DNA from: Heligmosomoides polygyrus polygyrus
Taxonomy: Eukaryota > Nematoda > Chromadorea > Rhabditida > Heligmosomidae
Direction: 5' to 3'
Assembly (NCBI GenBank): GCA_947396885.1
Contig: OX377205.1
Span: forward strand, 23,299,407-23,363,406
Length of the DNA: 64,000 nucleotides
Made by a program: the position numbers and the translations under genes. Positions 55,276 through 64,000 of the stretch are shown here, one piece after another (positions within the stretch are counted from its first letter, which is position 1; each line of letters opens with the position of its first letter). The notes below the pieces were generated by a model. That model did not search any database, was not told where the DNA came from, and saw nothing but the letters and a program-made list of their open reading frames with translations.

Positions 55276-55749
55276 CAGATAAAGGTGAAGGGCGGGGTTA
55301 GCCAAGACTTTGAGGAAATCATCCTTCCCAGGCAAGTCGGGTACTAATTCCCCGGAGTGAAGGAGGGCTTGGTTGGCTTACACGCGAAATTCAAGTCAAG
55401 AAACAGGAATCTGGTTTGGCACCTTTTCCGCTTACGCTACCTTAACAAAAAAAGGAAAAAAGGATGGCGTTACTCAATCTTTCTTGGAATGCGCCACGCA
55501 TCCTGCTTTTGCGGGATGTCGTGGAGGCGGATTGAATGCGTATTTGGTCTATGGAGTGACTTGACGTGGCCAGCCGATGAATAAGTCAGTGGTTTATCCT
55601 TCCTACTTCCCAGACAAGTCTGGTACCGACTCTCCGACCCCGGAAGCATGCAAGTCTTGTTTGGTCTGGGCGGAAAATCCGAAGCAGGAACCTCGTGTCG
55701 GGTGCACGTAACAGCCGGCTCCTCCACTAACTGCGCTTCACGCGCCCCG
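55276..55749 (-). mobile_element. Two SINE-A copies in tandem, same orientation
   Basis: A decayed copy (55276-55440; CCCAGGCAAGTCGGGTACTAATTCC, GGCTTGGTTGGC) is followed by a better one (55452-55749; head CGTGAAGCGCAGTTAGTGGAGG, body intact, end AACGCCATCCTTTTTTCC). The second copy has an extra TTCCTACTTCC expansion at 55600-55611. The first lacks its 3' stem. Confidence 0.8.
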
Positions 55750-56730
55750 TTTATCTCTTGACTTGATGGAGAGATGAAATCGTCTGGGTTTCATTTCAAA
55801 GAAGCTTTTTTATTACTACTGGTTCTCCTTTCTGCCGGCGCTATTCCAAACAGCGTTACAAACTGCTCCTAGGGGGCGCAATGGTGGAATGCAAAAATCG
55901 AAGCGATTCAGAACGCTAACAATAAGCCAGTTTTAGAGAGAAGTGATAGTTGAGGTCACTCGACTATTTGCTTCCTTGCCTCGTTCCTAGAAGGGCCAAA
56001 CATCGACTTATCTTACAGCTACATGCCTCTGACCTTGATTATGCACCTTCTTTACTTCAAAAGGTGCCGATTTTTATTTTAACCTTGAATTTTTGTATAG
56101 ACTAAGCACTTTCAAAACCAATGTAGGCTTCTTTCAAATCGAAGCTTAGACAATTAGGGTTTCCCGATGAAGTCATTCTTCGTATGCGGATTAATTTCCA
56201 TGTTTCAAGGAATATATTGTGGGTCATCTGGAGTTTTCTAATGCTTTGCTTCTTGTCTACTTGTTGTGAATAGTGTGGGGATGCCCTTCGCCTCCTAAGA
56301 GAGGGAAAGATAAAGCGGGAAGGAGGTAAAATGTTGTTTTAACATTTTTAAAACTTTTTTCTTCCTAAAACCCTTCTGCATAGGGTCTCCGAAAATGATT
56401 ACGGCGTTTGAATCTTCATGAACGTAGTCTTTCTTTCTTTTAGTTGTGTCAATTTTTGACAGCTTACCTGAATATGCAGAAAAACTGCACCTTTTTATAA
56501 AATAGGGATCCCTTATCTATTCAGTACAATGTCATGTATATTTGATCGGTAGCGGAAATATATGTACGTAGAGCTGCACTGTGATTAATCACGTGGTTTT
56601 GCGGCGTTTTTTTCAAATAGTGAATTTTTGTGAAACTTGACGTAAACAGAAGTTACACTACCAAATAAACATGACGCGACGTGCTGAACGAATACGTACT
56701 GGAATTTCTTCCTGGTATGCAAAATTTGGA
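55750..56730. other. No gene seen
   Basis: AT-rich, with one family R-like string (AGGCTTCTTTCAAATCGAAG near 56127). No coding evidence. Confidence 0.3.
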
Positions 56731-57024
56731 CACCTGTAGCGCAGTCGGAGGCGGCGCCGACTGTCGCGTGCACCCGATACCAGGTTCCTGGTTCGGATTT
56801 CCCGCCCAGGCCCACCAAGCCTTCCATCCCTCCGGGGTCGGTAAATTGGTACCAGACTTGTCTGGGAAGGATAAAGCGCTAGCTTGTTCATCGGCTGGCC
56901 ATCGCAAGTCATTGTATGGCCAAATACGCATTCATGTCGCCTCCACGACATCCCGTAGAAGTAGAATCCGCTGGCGCATCCCAAAAGGGATTGAGTAACG
57001 CCGCCCTTTATCCTTTATCCTTAT
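56731..57024 (+). mobile_element. SINE-A copy, best preserved in the window
   Basis: All family landmarks are present: CTGTAGCGCAGTCGGAGGCG head, CCCGATACCAGGTTCCTGG, GGTTCGGATTTCCCGCCC, GGTACCAGACTTGTCTGGG, GCTAGCTTGTTCATCGGC, TACGCATTC paired with GAAT(C/G)CGC after a 34-base loop, GGGATTGAGTAACGCC and three CCTTTAT heptamers. Length is about 294 bases. The A-like and B-like boxes are about 50 bases apart, suitable for Pol III. Confidence 0.95.
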
Positions 57025-57850
57025 GCAATTTTTTTGTTTGTTTTAAATAAGCTTGAAAACGCATATGTGCATAACTGAGAGGATAACATGTTGATGTCCA
57101 CTCCCTAGAGTTCCCACAGCTCCATCATGTCTTTCTCAAACTGTTGAACTGCGCTTTGCATCGGGTGCAGTCTGTGCAAAACCTTGCACGAACCGCATTT
57201 CTTTCTTTAGCAGCGGTTCGAGGACGCAGCTTAACACTTAGCGGAATGATTGGATTGGTTCCATTTGCGAGTTCTCAGGAGGAGAGCATTGTCAAGGACG
57301 GGTTGGGTTACGCAGTGTGAGGCGATAGAGTTACCAAATGCATTCCCTGTTTAAAAAAACCATTTGCAAACGAGAGTGGACTAATGTACTGGACGCATAC
57401 AGTAATCCAAGATGTTGTTTCTTAAAGTTGGTGCTAGGTTTCAGATACGCAAAAGCAGGGTGAAGCGAGGCAGAGGCATGCCTTGATGTGATGGCGTATA
57501 CAAAAAACACCACTTGCAGCAGTCGTGAAACTGTAAGAGGCGCAGTGGCAAACGTCGTTACTCAAGCGTGCATAAATCAATCCGGTTCTATTCCGCGCCT
57601 CGGCAAACTAACCCGTCGAACCCGGAGGAGTTGGTGGCCTCGTACCAGACGTAGCATTAGCCGTGCCCTAGTTACCTTGCTCAGTGGTTGCAGTTTCAGA
57701 AGGGCTGTCTCTTCTTGGGTAATTGAAATGTTGAACTCAAACAGAACTGGATTTTTTAAAAGACTGAATTACTTAGACGCGTTGTACAGATTCCTATTTT
57801 CATTGTTTCAAGCGAAGTGAAAGTGTCTAGAGCAACAATATTGTAGTGTA
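57025..57850. other. No confident gene; possible SINE scrap near 57590-57660
   Basis: CGCCTCGGCAAACTAACCCG...GTACCAGACG at 57594-57650 loosely resembles the middle of SINE-A. The 110-codon plus frame (57488-57820) includes it and is not a gene. Confidence 0.3.
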
Positions 57851-58137
57851 CGGATAAGGAGTAAAGGACGGCATTGCTCAGTTTCTTTTGGGATGCGTCA
57901 CGCATTCTACTTCTACGGGATATCGTGGAGGTGATTTGAATGCGTATTTGGCCATGCAATGACTTAAAGCCGATTAGCTGGTCAGCGCTTCATCCTGACC
58001 AGACAAGTCTGGCACCAATTCACCGACCCCAGAGAGGTGGAAGGCTTGGATGGCCTGGGAGGGAACTCCGAACCTTGAGCCTGGTATCGGATGCACGCGA
58101 CAACTGGCACCTCCTCCAGCTGCGCTACACGCGCCCA
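57851..58137 (-). mobile_element. SINE-A copy
   Basis: Minus strand: GGGCGCGTGTAGCGCAGCTG head, GGCTCAAGGTTCGGAGTTCC, GTGCCAGACTTGTCTGG, ACGCATTC / GAATGCGT stem, end CCGTCCTTTACTCC. The A box is close to the tRNA consensus. Confidence 0.92.
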
Positions 58138-58559
58138 GAGCAAGGATAAAATGCAGTAACTGCAGTTATTCCTAGGTACTTCCTTCTTCTAGCCTGCCCG
58201 AAAGTGATTTCCTCTTACGTTCGGAATCAAGCCATAGCTGTACTGATTGCCTAACACAATCACAGTTCTACTACAATCAAATTATTTTCTTAAAATATGA
58301 TTATTTTAAATTTAGATATTACTTTTATTCTTATTTTACGGCTATTCGTTGATTCAAGCTACTTGTATTTGGACTTCTAGATGGCTACAAAGCACTAAAA
58401 AGGTGAAGAGAAAAATGCAAGACTGCAGTGCATAGTGGTATTGTATTTAACTTTGTACATCTGCAGATGTTAACAAAATTTGTGCAAGCTTGCTTTGTTT
58501 CTTCTCATAAACGTATGCTGACGAACCAACAAAAAAACTGTTTATTTGAACATACATAT
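58138..58559. other. No gene seen
   Basis: AT-rich spacer. Confidence 0.3.
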
Positions 58560-58770
58560 TTGTTTAGTCCTGGAGAGGCTGGTATAGAGACTATATGATG
58601 TTAAAGGATATTTTGTCAACTGTTGCGATGTTATGTGCGGTCGAACAGCGCATGTGGTGTAAGGCGTACCATAGCCGCTTGGGAAGCGGAAAGTGCGGGT
58701 TCGAGTCCCACCTGGCGCAAGCGTTTTGATCGTAACAAAACCAGCGCTTTTGTTCACAGGCCTGTCCGGT
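58560..58770 (+). mobile_element. Gly-foldback element, copy 5 (left arm largely deleted)
   Basis: The left terminus is present (GTCCTGGAGAGGCTGGTATA, 58566-58585), followed almost at once by the right half: TGCGGTCGAACAGCGC, A-box region TGTGGTGTAAGGCG, anticodon stem GCCGC-TTGGGAA-GCGG with a regular U at position 33, GGTTCGAGTCCCACCTGGCGC and AAGCGTTTTGATCGTAACA. The anticodon stem keeps compensating base pairs relative to copy 3 although the acceptor 5' strand is mutated (GCGCATG). Confidence 0.7.
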
Positions 58771-58979
58771 ATCAACACATCGACATCAGAGGGGCTCAAT
58801 GCGCTTGGCCGAGACACGAACCTGGGATTGACTAGCGGTTCAGCACGAGACCATCTGCGGCCGATTACAAATTTCAACGTTGAATAAGTGGACAGTCATC
58901 TTCATGTACTGCCCATAAACAGACATAGCAGCTGTGCAGCAGGGGAAAGGTATGCGCAGTTATAGAAAGCGTAAGTTGT

Positions 58980-59222
58980 TACATACACCCCGAATCAGAC
59001 ATCAAGGTTCGGGTCCTGTCCAGACCAACCAAAAATTCCATCCTGTCGGCATGGATGAGTTGCTACCAAACATTTCCGCGAAGGGCAAAGCGTGGTTTGT
59101 CCGTTGACTACCCACCGCAACTCACTGCATAGGCCAAATACGCATTCACAAACAGCCTCCATGATGTCACGTAAGAGTTGAATGCGTGGCGCATCCCAAA
59201 GAGGGATTGATTAACGTTGTTC
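58980..59222 (+). mobile_element. SINE-A copy, degenerate
   Basis: Recognisable by AAGGTTCGGGTCCTGTCCAGACCAACCA, TTCCATCC, AAATACGCATTCACAAAC and GAATGCGTGGCGCATCCC. The head before the B-like box is lost, and the tail ends in GTTGTTCGTTGC in place of CCGTCCTTTATCC. Confidence 0.7.
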
Positions 59223-59734
59223 GTTGCTCTATCCATGAGCTGTGATTACCAGTTCTCAGCTGGCGTTCTTTTGCTTTATGCTGCCTTCTAACATTCAAAA
59301 GGAGGTCGAGTGGCGTCTAAGATCGTCCGTTCACATGCCGTTGTCATGTAGAATTAGAATACGCAGAGCGTTTCCAATACTTGCAGCGCAACCTGGATTT
59401 TATCCACACGCGCTGCAGCAACTCTTGCATCGCTTCCCTCCAGCTCCCTCTCTCCATTATGGTGGGATGTGGTTTAAAAAAATTTTCATGGTGGATGCAT
59501 GCAGTCCTGAATAACTAGGCATAGGAGAAGGACATTAATCCACTGAAGTGGTGTAACTCGCGAAAGAAAGGAATGCGCTCCTCATGCGCTTCTGCATTCC
59601 AAACAACCATGCTTAGCTGCTGCATCGAATTTTTATTCCGATAACGGATATCTTATCGTTAGTTGTAGGAGGGGGAAGGAGGTGCCAACTCAGTATCTTT
59701 TCGAGAATAGCGGCAAAACTGAAGGTAAACTCTG
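59223..59734. other. No confident gene
   Basis: A 90-codon plus frame (59242-59514) shows no recognised domain. Confidence 0.3.
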
Positions 59735-59890
59735 CGATATCCTCGAGGTCTGTCAGCACCCACCCGTGATACGGGATGGGCCGGCCGCTGATATCAGCAT
59801 GGAACCGGTTAAGCTGAAGACCTTACTAGTAACAATGTTTTAACACATTTGTTTAAGCCTGGAGCGGCTGGTAGAGAGGCTATTATACAA
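59735..59890 (-). mobile_element. Gly-foldback element, copy 6 (no tRNA module)
   Basis: Contains the spacer (GATATCCTCGAGG, CCCGTGATACGGGATGGG, GGCCGGCCGCTGATATCAGC) and the family terminus AAGCCTGGAGCGGCTGGTAG, but both tRNA-like modules are gone. AAGACCTTACTAGTAACAATG next to it repeats a string found inverted at 48020-48045 beside copy 4 (ACTAGTAAAGTCTT), so the flanking part probably belongs to the element. Confidence 0.65.
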
Positions 59891-60368
59891 AGACAACAAA
59901 AGTGCTGTACTGGCCCTTAAAAGGGTGGTGCTTTGCCACTTTATTTCAACCACCGCGTTGTGATCAGTTCCGTCTAGCGTCACCCTACTTCCACTGAATA
60001 GATCCGACGTAGCTTGTTTAACCGCAAATCAGTGGCGGAAAACCAACTCTACTTCCTCCATAATTTTGGTGAAATGTCAACAAAAACTTTTAAAAACAGG
60101 GCGCGAAGCACTGTCACGTATACATTATAGAAGTATCGGGCCGTACATAAATACTGCGACGAAATTTGGTGACCTTAAGGCGGATTCACGACTTGTAAGG
60201 TAATGGGTAGTAAAGGATATGCTTACCAACAGAGTGTAGTGGGCAGAGAGCAAGTTTGGTATGCATGATATGGTATAATTCGCTGAATCATATAGTTCTA
60301 CCCCACCATTCATCCACCTTCACGCTTGTGCGAAATCCAGATAATTTTTAAATTTCTTCCCTCCACCC
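59891..60368. other. No gene seen
   Basis: Spacer between repeats; no domains. Confidence 0.3.
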
Positions 60369-60655
60369 TGGGCGCATGTACCGCAGTTGGAGGAGACGCC
60401 AAGGGTCGCGTGCACACGATACCAGGTCCCTGGTTCGGATTTGCCGCTCAGGCCAACCAAGCCTTCCATCCCTCCGGGGTCGGTGAATTGGTTCCAGGCG
60501 TGTCTGGGAAGGATAAAGCGCTGACTTGTTCTTCGGCTGGCCACGGCAAGTCATTGTATGGCAAAATACACATTCATACCGCCTCCACGACATCCCGTAG
60601 AAGTAGAATGCGTTGGCGCATCCCAAAAGGGACTGAGTAACGCCGTCCTTTATAC
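60369..60655 (+). mobile_element. SINE-A copy
   Basis: Intact layout: GGCGCATGTACCGCAGTTGG head with A-box change, GGTCCCTGGTTCGGATTTGCC, GGTTCCAGGCGTGTCTGGG, TACACATTC / GAATGCGT stem (one mutated pair), end AACGCCGTCCTTTATA. Confidence 0.9.
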
Positions 60656-60764
60656 CCTCTACTTACATAACCCTGATGAAAGTCATTCATGAATCCGGCC
60701 ACTTGATAAGGGTGGTTGTCAGCTGTTTGAACCCTACAATAAGGGTTCAATTCAGCTTCATTAA

Positions 60765-61080
60765 CCCTCAAGCGGCTGGTATCGAGGTTGTAAGCTGTTA
60801 CAATGATGTTTGGTTGCGATCAAAGCTCTAGCGTCACGCGGGACTCGAACCCGCACTTACTGTTGACAGGGCGAGAATGTTCTACGCCATTTCACCACGG
60901 CGCTGTTTCACATCCATACCTCGTGCGACCCGTCAGCACTCACCCGTGTATCGGGATGAGCCCTTGTGTAATGGCGTAGAGCATTCCCGCCCGGTCACAG
61001 GAGGTGCGGGTTCCAGTCCCGCCTGGCGCTAGAGTTTTTATCACAACCAATCATCCTTATAACAGCTTACAACAACTGTT
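60765..61080. mobile_element. Gly-foldback element, copy 7 with two tRNA-like modules
   Basis: The left arm (60765-60905, minus sense) has CAAGCGGCTGGTATCGAGG, TGGTTGCGATCAAAGCTCTAG and a full module with B box GGTTCGAGTCC and A region CGTGGTGAAATGGCG. The right arm (60958-61080, plus) has TTGTGTAATGGCGTAGAGC, GGTTCCAGTCCCGCCTGGCGC and TATCACAACCAATCATCC. The left module keeps an intact B box; the right B box has one change (TTCCA). This is the only copy with both modules complete, which shows the ancestral head-to-head arrangement. Confidence 0.78.
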
Positions 61081-61455
61081 ATGTAGCGCATTCTTGTTAC
61101 TATGGTCCTTCCAATTTTTATAGTTCCAGCCCCTCATGTAAAAGAGTAAAGATCCTTCATTTGAAACGCCTGAATGTCTTTTCCTAGACCACGTTGAGTA
61201 CTCTCATCCACAATGGCTAAACTTCTGAAGATTGATCGGTGAACATTCAGTATTATAGTACCGTGTAGAACACTATAGGGCCTTTCCCAAAATGAGCATG
61301 AGAGGAAGGGGTCAGTCCCACAACTGAAAAGCTCGCATAATTTTCCGATCATGCATAATGCAGCATCGAGATGGAAGAAATTCTTTATCAAACCACGTGC
61401 CTAACCTACTAATATATGGTTTTCTGAACTACGTGGAGAGCTCTACAATTCTTGT
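61081..61455. other. No confident gene
   Basis: An 85-codon minus-strand frame (61134-61391) has no recognised motif. Confidence 0.3.
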
Positions 61456-61697
61456 TCACCTCTTCAGCACCCCTGTTAGGAGATAAGAGGGCGACGAAGA
61501 GGAGGACGCCTGTGAAGAAACAGAAAGAGGTTCTTCCGTGGACTGCATCGACAGATCCTTTGTGACGAGCAAAAGCCGCGGTGATGAAGCGCCGTTCCTA
61601 GGCTGTGACGCACTGCGGAGGACTCTCGTCGTACGTGGCTGCCCTCCCATTATGATCGAAGTGTACTCGAGATCCTCGGACAAGTGAAAGTACCCCG
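61456..61697. other. Coding-like island open on both strands
   Basis: On the minus strand, after a possible TGATCAG acceptor at 61698, the frame reads LSEDLEYTSIIMGGQPRTT, a Ser-rich stretch and SYLLTG before a GTGCTG donor-like site. On the plus strand, GDEEEDACEETERGSS through PIMIEVYSRSSDK ends in TGA. Both have coding-like codons, so at most one is real. It directly abuts the GC-rich leader of exon 1b and could simply be part of that leader. Confidence 0.2.
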
Positions 61698-62635
61698 CTG
61701 ATCACTAATCTCGCTTGCCGCGTAATTGCACCGGGCGCTTTCCCCGTGCCGGCTGAAAAACGCCTGGAAGGATCAGATGCGGATCATCGCCCTGTGTATC
61801 AGTTCCCGCCCCGTCGGCGGCCTATTACCGATAACATCGAGGGTTATGAGGCATTGTGCAGTGAGTGGAGGTTGTTCTCGGCCGTGCTGCGACAGCGAGA
61901 AATCTGGTTCGCCGTCCCGTTGCCGGCTGATCGCTGGCGGGTTTTATTCGGCGACCATCACGCCTGGCAAGCGCCTCCCCGCCCACCTTAGCGCCGCGCC
62001 TGTACCTCCGCGAGCCAGCGGCGTCCGTTCGCCTGTCTGCTGATATGGCATTCGCTCTTCTGAAGTGCTGCTAGAACGTCACCCGGTGTGGAGAGCAGCT
62101 GGCGTTCCGCCCTTCAGGACGCCATTCAAGCAACCGCTTCTGGCTGCTGACGCTGGCGGATATTCGGAACGGCCCCTTTCAATTACGATTTTGCAGCAGA
62201 GGACCGTCCCATCGTGGACAATAGCCCACTATTGAATCAGGGGCGGGCTCCGAGTGCGTGTGTGTGCTTTTGTGGTTGTCGCATCACACGTGCTGATTCA
62301 GCGGCACTCGTCACCGTTCCGCAATTCACCTGCAGCCCTGCCGCCAGCCATCAACGGTGGACGAGGCCCTTCATCCTGCTTCCTTCGCCGGGCGCGTAAC
62401 CTGGTAACAATTCGACGCCTGAAGCTCAGAAAAACGCGGACAGCTGCCATAAGTGTGTCAGCCGTATTCAGCAGCCCTTCCGCCACTGCCGACCGAGCGC
62501 CACCGCCTAAAGAACTCTGCACCCGACGACTACTCGCAGCTGAGTTTAAACTCGGAAAAAGCGGAAGCGGTTGAAGCCGGCGAACACCTCGTCTGCACCT
62601 GACATTTGCGGCCGACCAGTACTGTCGGCCGGAAA
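61698..62635 (+). promoter_or_regulatory. Long GC-rich leader/promoter region upstream of exon 1b
   Basis: Nearly 1 kb of CpG-containing, GC-rich DNA, free of SINEs and MITEs in a repeat-dense neighbourhood, ends at an ATG in a good context. The absence of insertions suggests constraint. Open frames on both strands (61726-62043, 62298-62855 minus) are as expected from GC-rich DNA and are not called. No core promoter element or trans-splice site is assigned. Confidence 0.4.
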
Positions 62636-62771
62636 ATGTCGGCGACGATCGCGAAGCGGATGACGTTCCGGTTGCGGTCGCGATCGGCCAGTCGGAATCG
62701 CTCCCTGTCCTGCATGACGCCGTCCTACCAGAGCCTCGACGTTCCCTCGCCGCCGCACACGCCCTCGAATG
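62636..62771 (+). CDS. Candidate alternative first coding exon 1b, unidentified protein
   Basis: ATG in the context GGAAAATGTCG opens 45 codons: MSATIAKRMTFRLRSRSASR, then NRSLSCMTPSYQSLDVPSPP and HTPSN, followed by one base and a GTGAAG donor (phase 1, weak +5 position). The peptide is basic, Ser/Pro-rich and hydrophilic, with RSAS, NRSLS and SPPHTPS sites typical of regulatory N-termini. Its donor phase equals that of exons 1a and 2, so it can join the same downstream exon. That makes it a likely alternative start of one gene, although an independent gene is equally compatible with the sequence. The following acceptor must lie beyond position 64000 or was not recognised. No family is assigned. 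Confidence 0.45.
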
Positions 62772-62919
62772 GTGAAGTTTTCGTCCGATTTCTTGTTCTG
62801 CTATCTTCCGCATTGCTCTTTGGGGCTTGAGAATTAGGTTTGGGTCAGGTGTCACAGCATCCTGTGAAAATGTTAGCCTATCATATATCTAATTGCGAAC
62901 CTTACAATCACGGAAAGCG

Positions 62920-63175
62920 CGTGGTAATGTGGTGGGACGAGGCGTCAGCTGTCGCGTGTGCCGAATTTCACATTGTTGGTTCGGCCAACCAAACTATCCA
63001 TCCCTTCGGGACCTATCTGGATAGGATAAACCGCTGACTTGTTCAACGAGTGGCTTCCGCAACTAAGGCCAAGTACGCATTCAAATTACATCCACAATAT
63101 CCCAGAAGTAGAGTGCGTGGCGCGTCCGAAAAGGAATTGACCAACGTCGTCACTAATCCTTCTTTTATCCTTTAT
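62920..63175 (+). mobile_element. SINE-A copy, degenerate
   Basis: Recognised by GAGGCGTCAGCTGTCGCGTG, TTGGTTCGGCCAACCAAAC, CTGACTTGTTCAACGAGTGG, AGTACGCATTCAAATTAC and GAGTGCGTGGCGCGTCC. The section around the B-like box has a deletion. The tail is CTAATCCTTCTTTTATCC. Confidence 0.7.
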
Positions 63176-63691
63176 AACCCTGGAAAGACACTGTTGACGC
63201 TTCCTGTGCTATGGAAAGCTGACGGCTGCAGCGTTCTCTTCCGTAGGAAGCGTGATAATGGCTGTTTTTATGTCAGAAACTGTTGTTTTTCACAATATGT
63301 CGCACTAATCCCCGACGATAACGTCCTTTTACGATAGATTGATATGCGCTAATGTCAAGCAGAATCATTCAATGTCGAGAGATCGTAGAGAACAAACTGC
63401 TTTATTGCCTGATCGTTTAGCCTTTCCTAAAGTTGACGCTTGGACTCCAGTAAAGGATTTATATAGGTAGTGGGTGATCTACATATAGTGGTTAGTTTAT
63501 TCATTTATTTGGACTGTAAATGATTGAAATTATGCGCAGTAAGAATTACAAGAAACTTGAACATTTCAATACGAGGCATAAGAATTACTTAGTTACACTA
63601 AGAGACATCTGTCGACTAGCCTCAGAGCCGGCCATTTGGCTGAAGACTTGATAGAGCTTTTGGCTTTCGAGAATTATTCTTTTATTTATTT
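63176..63691. other. No gene seen
   Basis: Non-coding spacer. The 95-codon frame that spans 63050-63337 begins inside the SINE and is not a gene. Confidence 0.3.
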
Positions 63692-63970
63692 GGGCCCGTG
63701 TAAGGCACTTGGAAGAGGTGCCAGCTGTCCCGATACCAAGTTCCTGGTTCGGATTTCCCGCCTGAGCCAACTAATCTTTCCGGGGGCAGTGAATCAGTAT
63801 CAGTCTTGTTTGGGAAGAATAAAGCGGTGACTTGTTCATCGGCTGTCCACCGCAAGTACATTGTATGGCCGAATACGCATTCAAACCGCCTTCACGACAT
63901 ACCGTAGAACTAGAATGCGTGACGCATCCCAAGAAGGGAATGAGTGACGCCGTCCTTTATCCTTTATTTT
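63692..63970 (+). mobile_element. SINE-A copy
   Basis: GGGCCCGTGTAAGGCACTTGG head with a short deletion before CCCGATACCAAGTTCCTGG, GGTTCGGATTTCCCGCC, GTATCAGTCTTGTTTGGG, ACGCATTC / GAATGCGT stem, end GACGCCGTCCTTTATCC. Confidence 0.88.
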
Positions 63971-64000
63971 AGCCGCACATTCTTTTCATTTCCAAACAAG

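Noticed and set aside
60965..61036. A genuine tRNA gene on the plus strand
   Set aside because: It lacks a proper anticodon loop, its acceptor strands do not fully pair, and it is mirrored by the opposite arm.
61698..62635. Bacterial contamination or lateral transfer for the GC-rich block
   Set aside because: No bacterial gene, ribosome binding site or long conserved frame is present, and the block merges smoothly with an ATG exon and nematode repeats on both sides.
62298..62855. 185-codon minus-strand open frame
   Set aside because: It is antisense to the GC-rich leader and exon 1b, Arg/Ser/Ala-rich as GC-rich DNA gives by chance, and has no splice or domain support.

Overview
The window looks like nuclear DNA of a parasitic nematode, most likely a strongylid such as a hookworm. 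The genus is inference. Supporting signs are a nematode-like tRNA-Met(CAU) gene, splice acceptors of the TTTTATAG kind, very long introns, fragments of CR1-clade and RTE-clade non-LTR retrotransposons, and an Hsmar1-like mariner resembling the published hookworm element 'bandit'. There is no operon-like or bacterial gene organisation, and almost none of the long open frames is a real gene.

Layout. 0-6 kb: a short foldback MITE and one long, broken CR1-like retrotransposon on the minus strand. 6-10.4 kb: a pogo/Tigger-like element with other repeats inside it, then a 1.04 kb foldback MITE. 13-22 kb: the first copy of an abundant tRNA-like SINE (here called SINE-A), a 3.75 kb palindromic foldback element, an RTE 3' fragment, and a second foldback whose arms carry a hammerhead-like motif. 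22-26 kb: a dispersed AT-rich repeat, a decayed BAR-like pseudogene fragment and an Hsmar1-like mariner. 27.8 kb: tRNA-Met. 30-38 kb: hAT-type MITEs, a second RTE fragment, a second mariner and a deleted Tc1-like element. From 33.8 kb to the end SINE-A is dense, about 18 copies in both orientations. Mixed among them is a second family (here 'Gly-foldback') with one or two inverted modules derived from tRNA-Gly.

Host coding evidence is thin but coherent. Two GC-rich leaders each end in a short ATG-led exon with a donor in phase 1 (42076-42157 and 62636-62771). A coding-like exon at 49138-49395 has a matching phase-1 acceptor and a phase-1 donor. The simplest reading is one plus-strand gene with alternative first exons whose common body lies beyond the right edge. 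The protein is not recognised.

No element here looks autonomous. The CR1, both mariners and the Tc1-like copy all carry stops, frameshifts, deletions or a lost catalytic residue. The SINEs and MITEs would have depended on machinery encoded elsewhere. No CRISPR, phage or plasmid features were seen.
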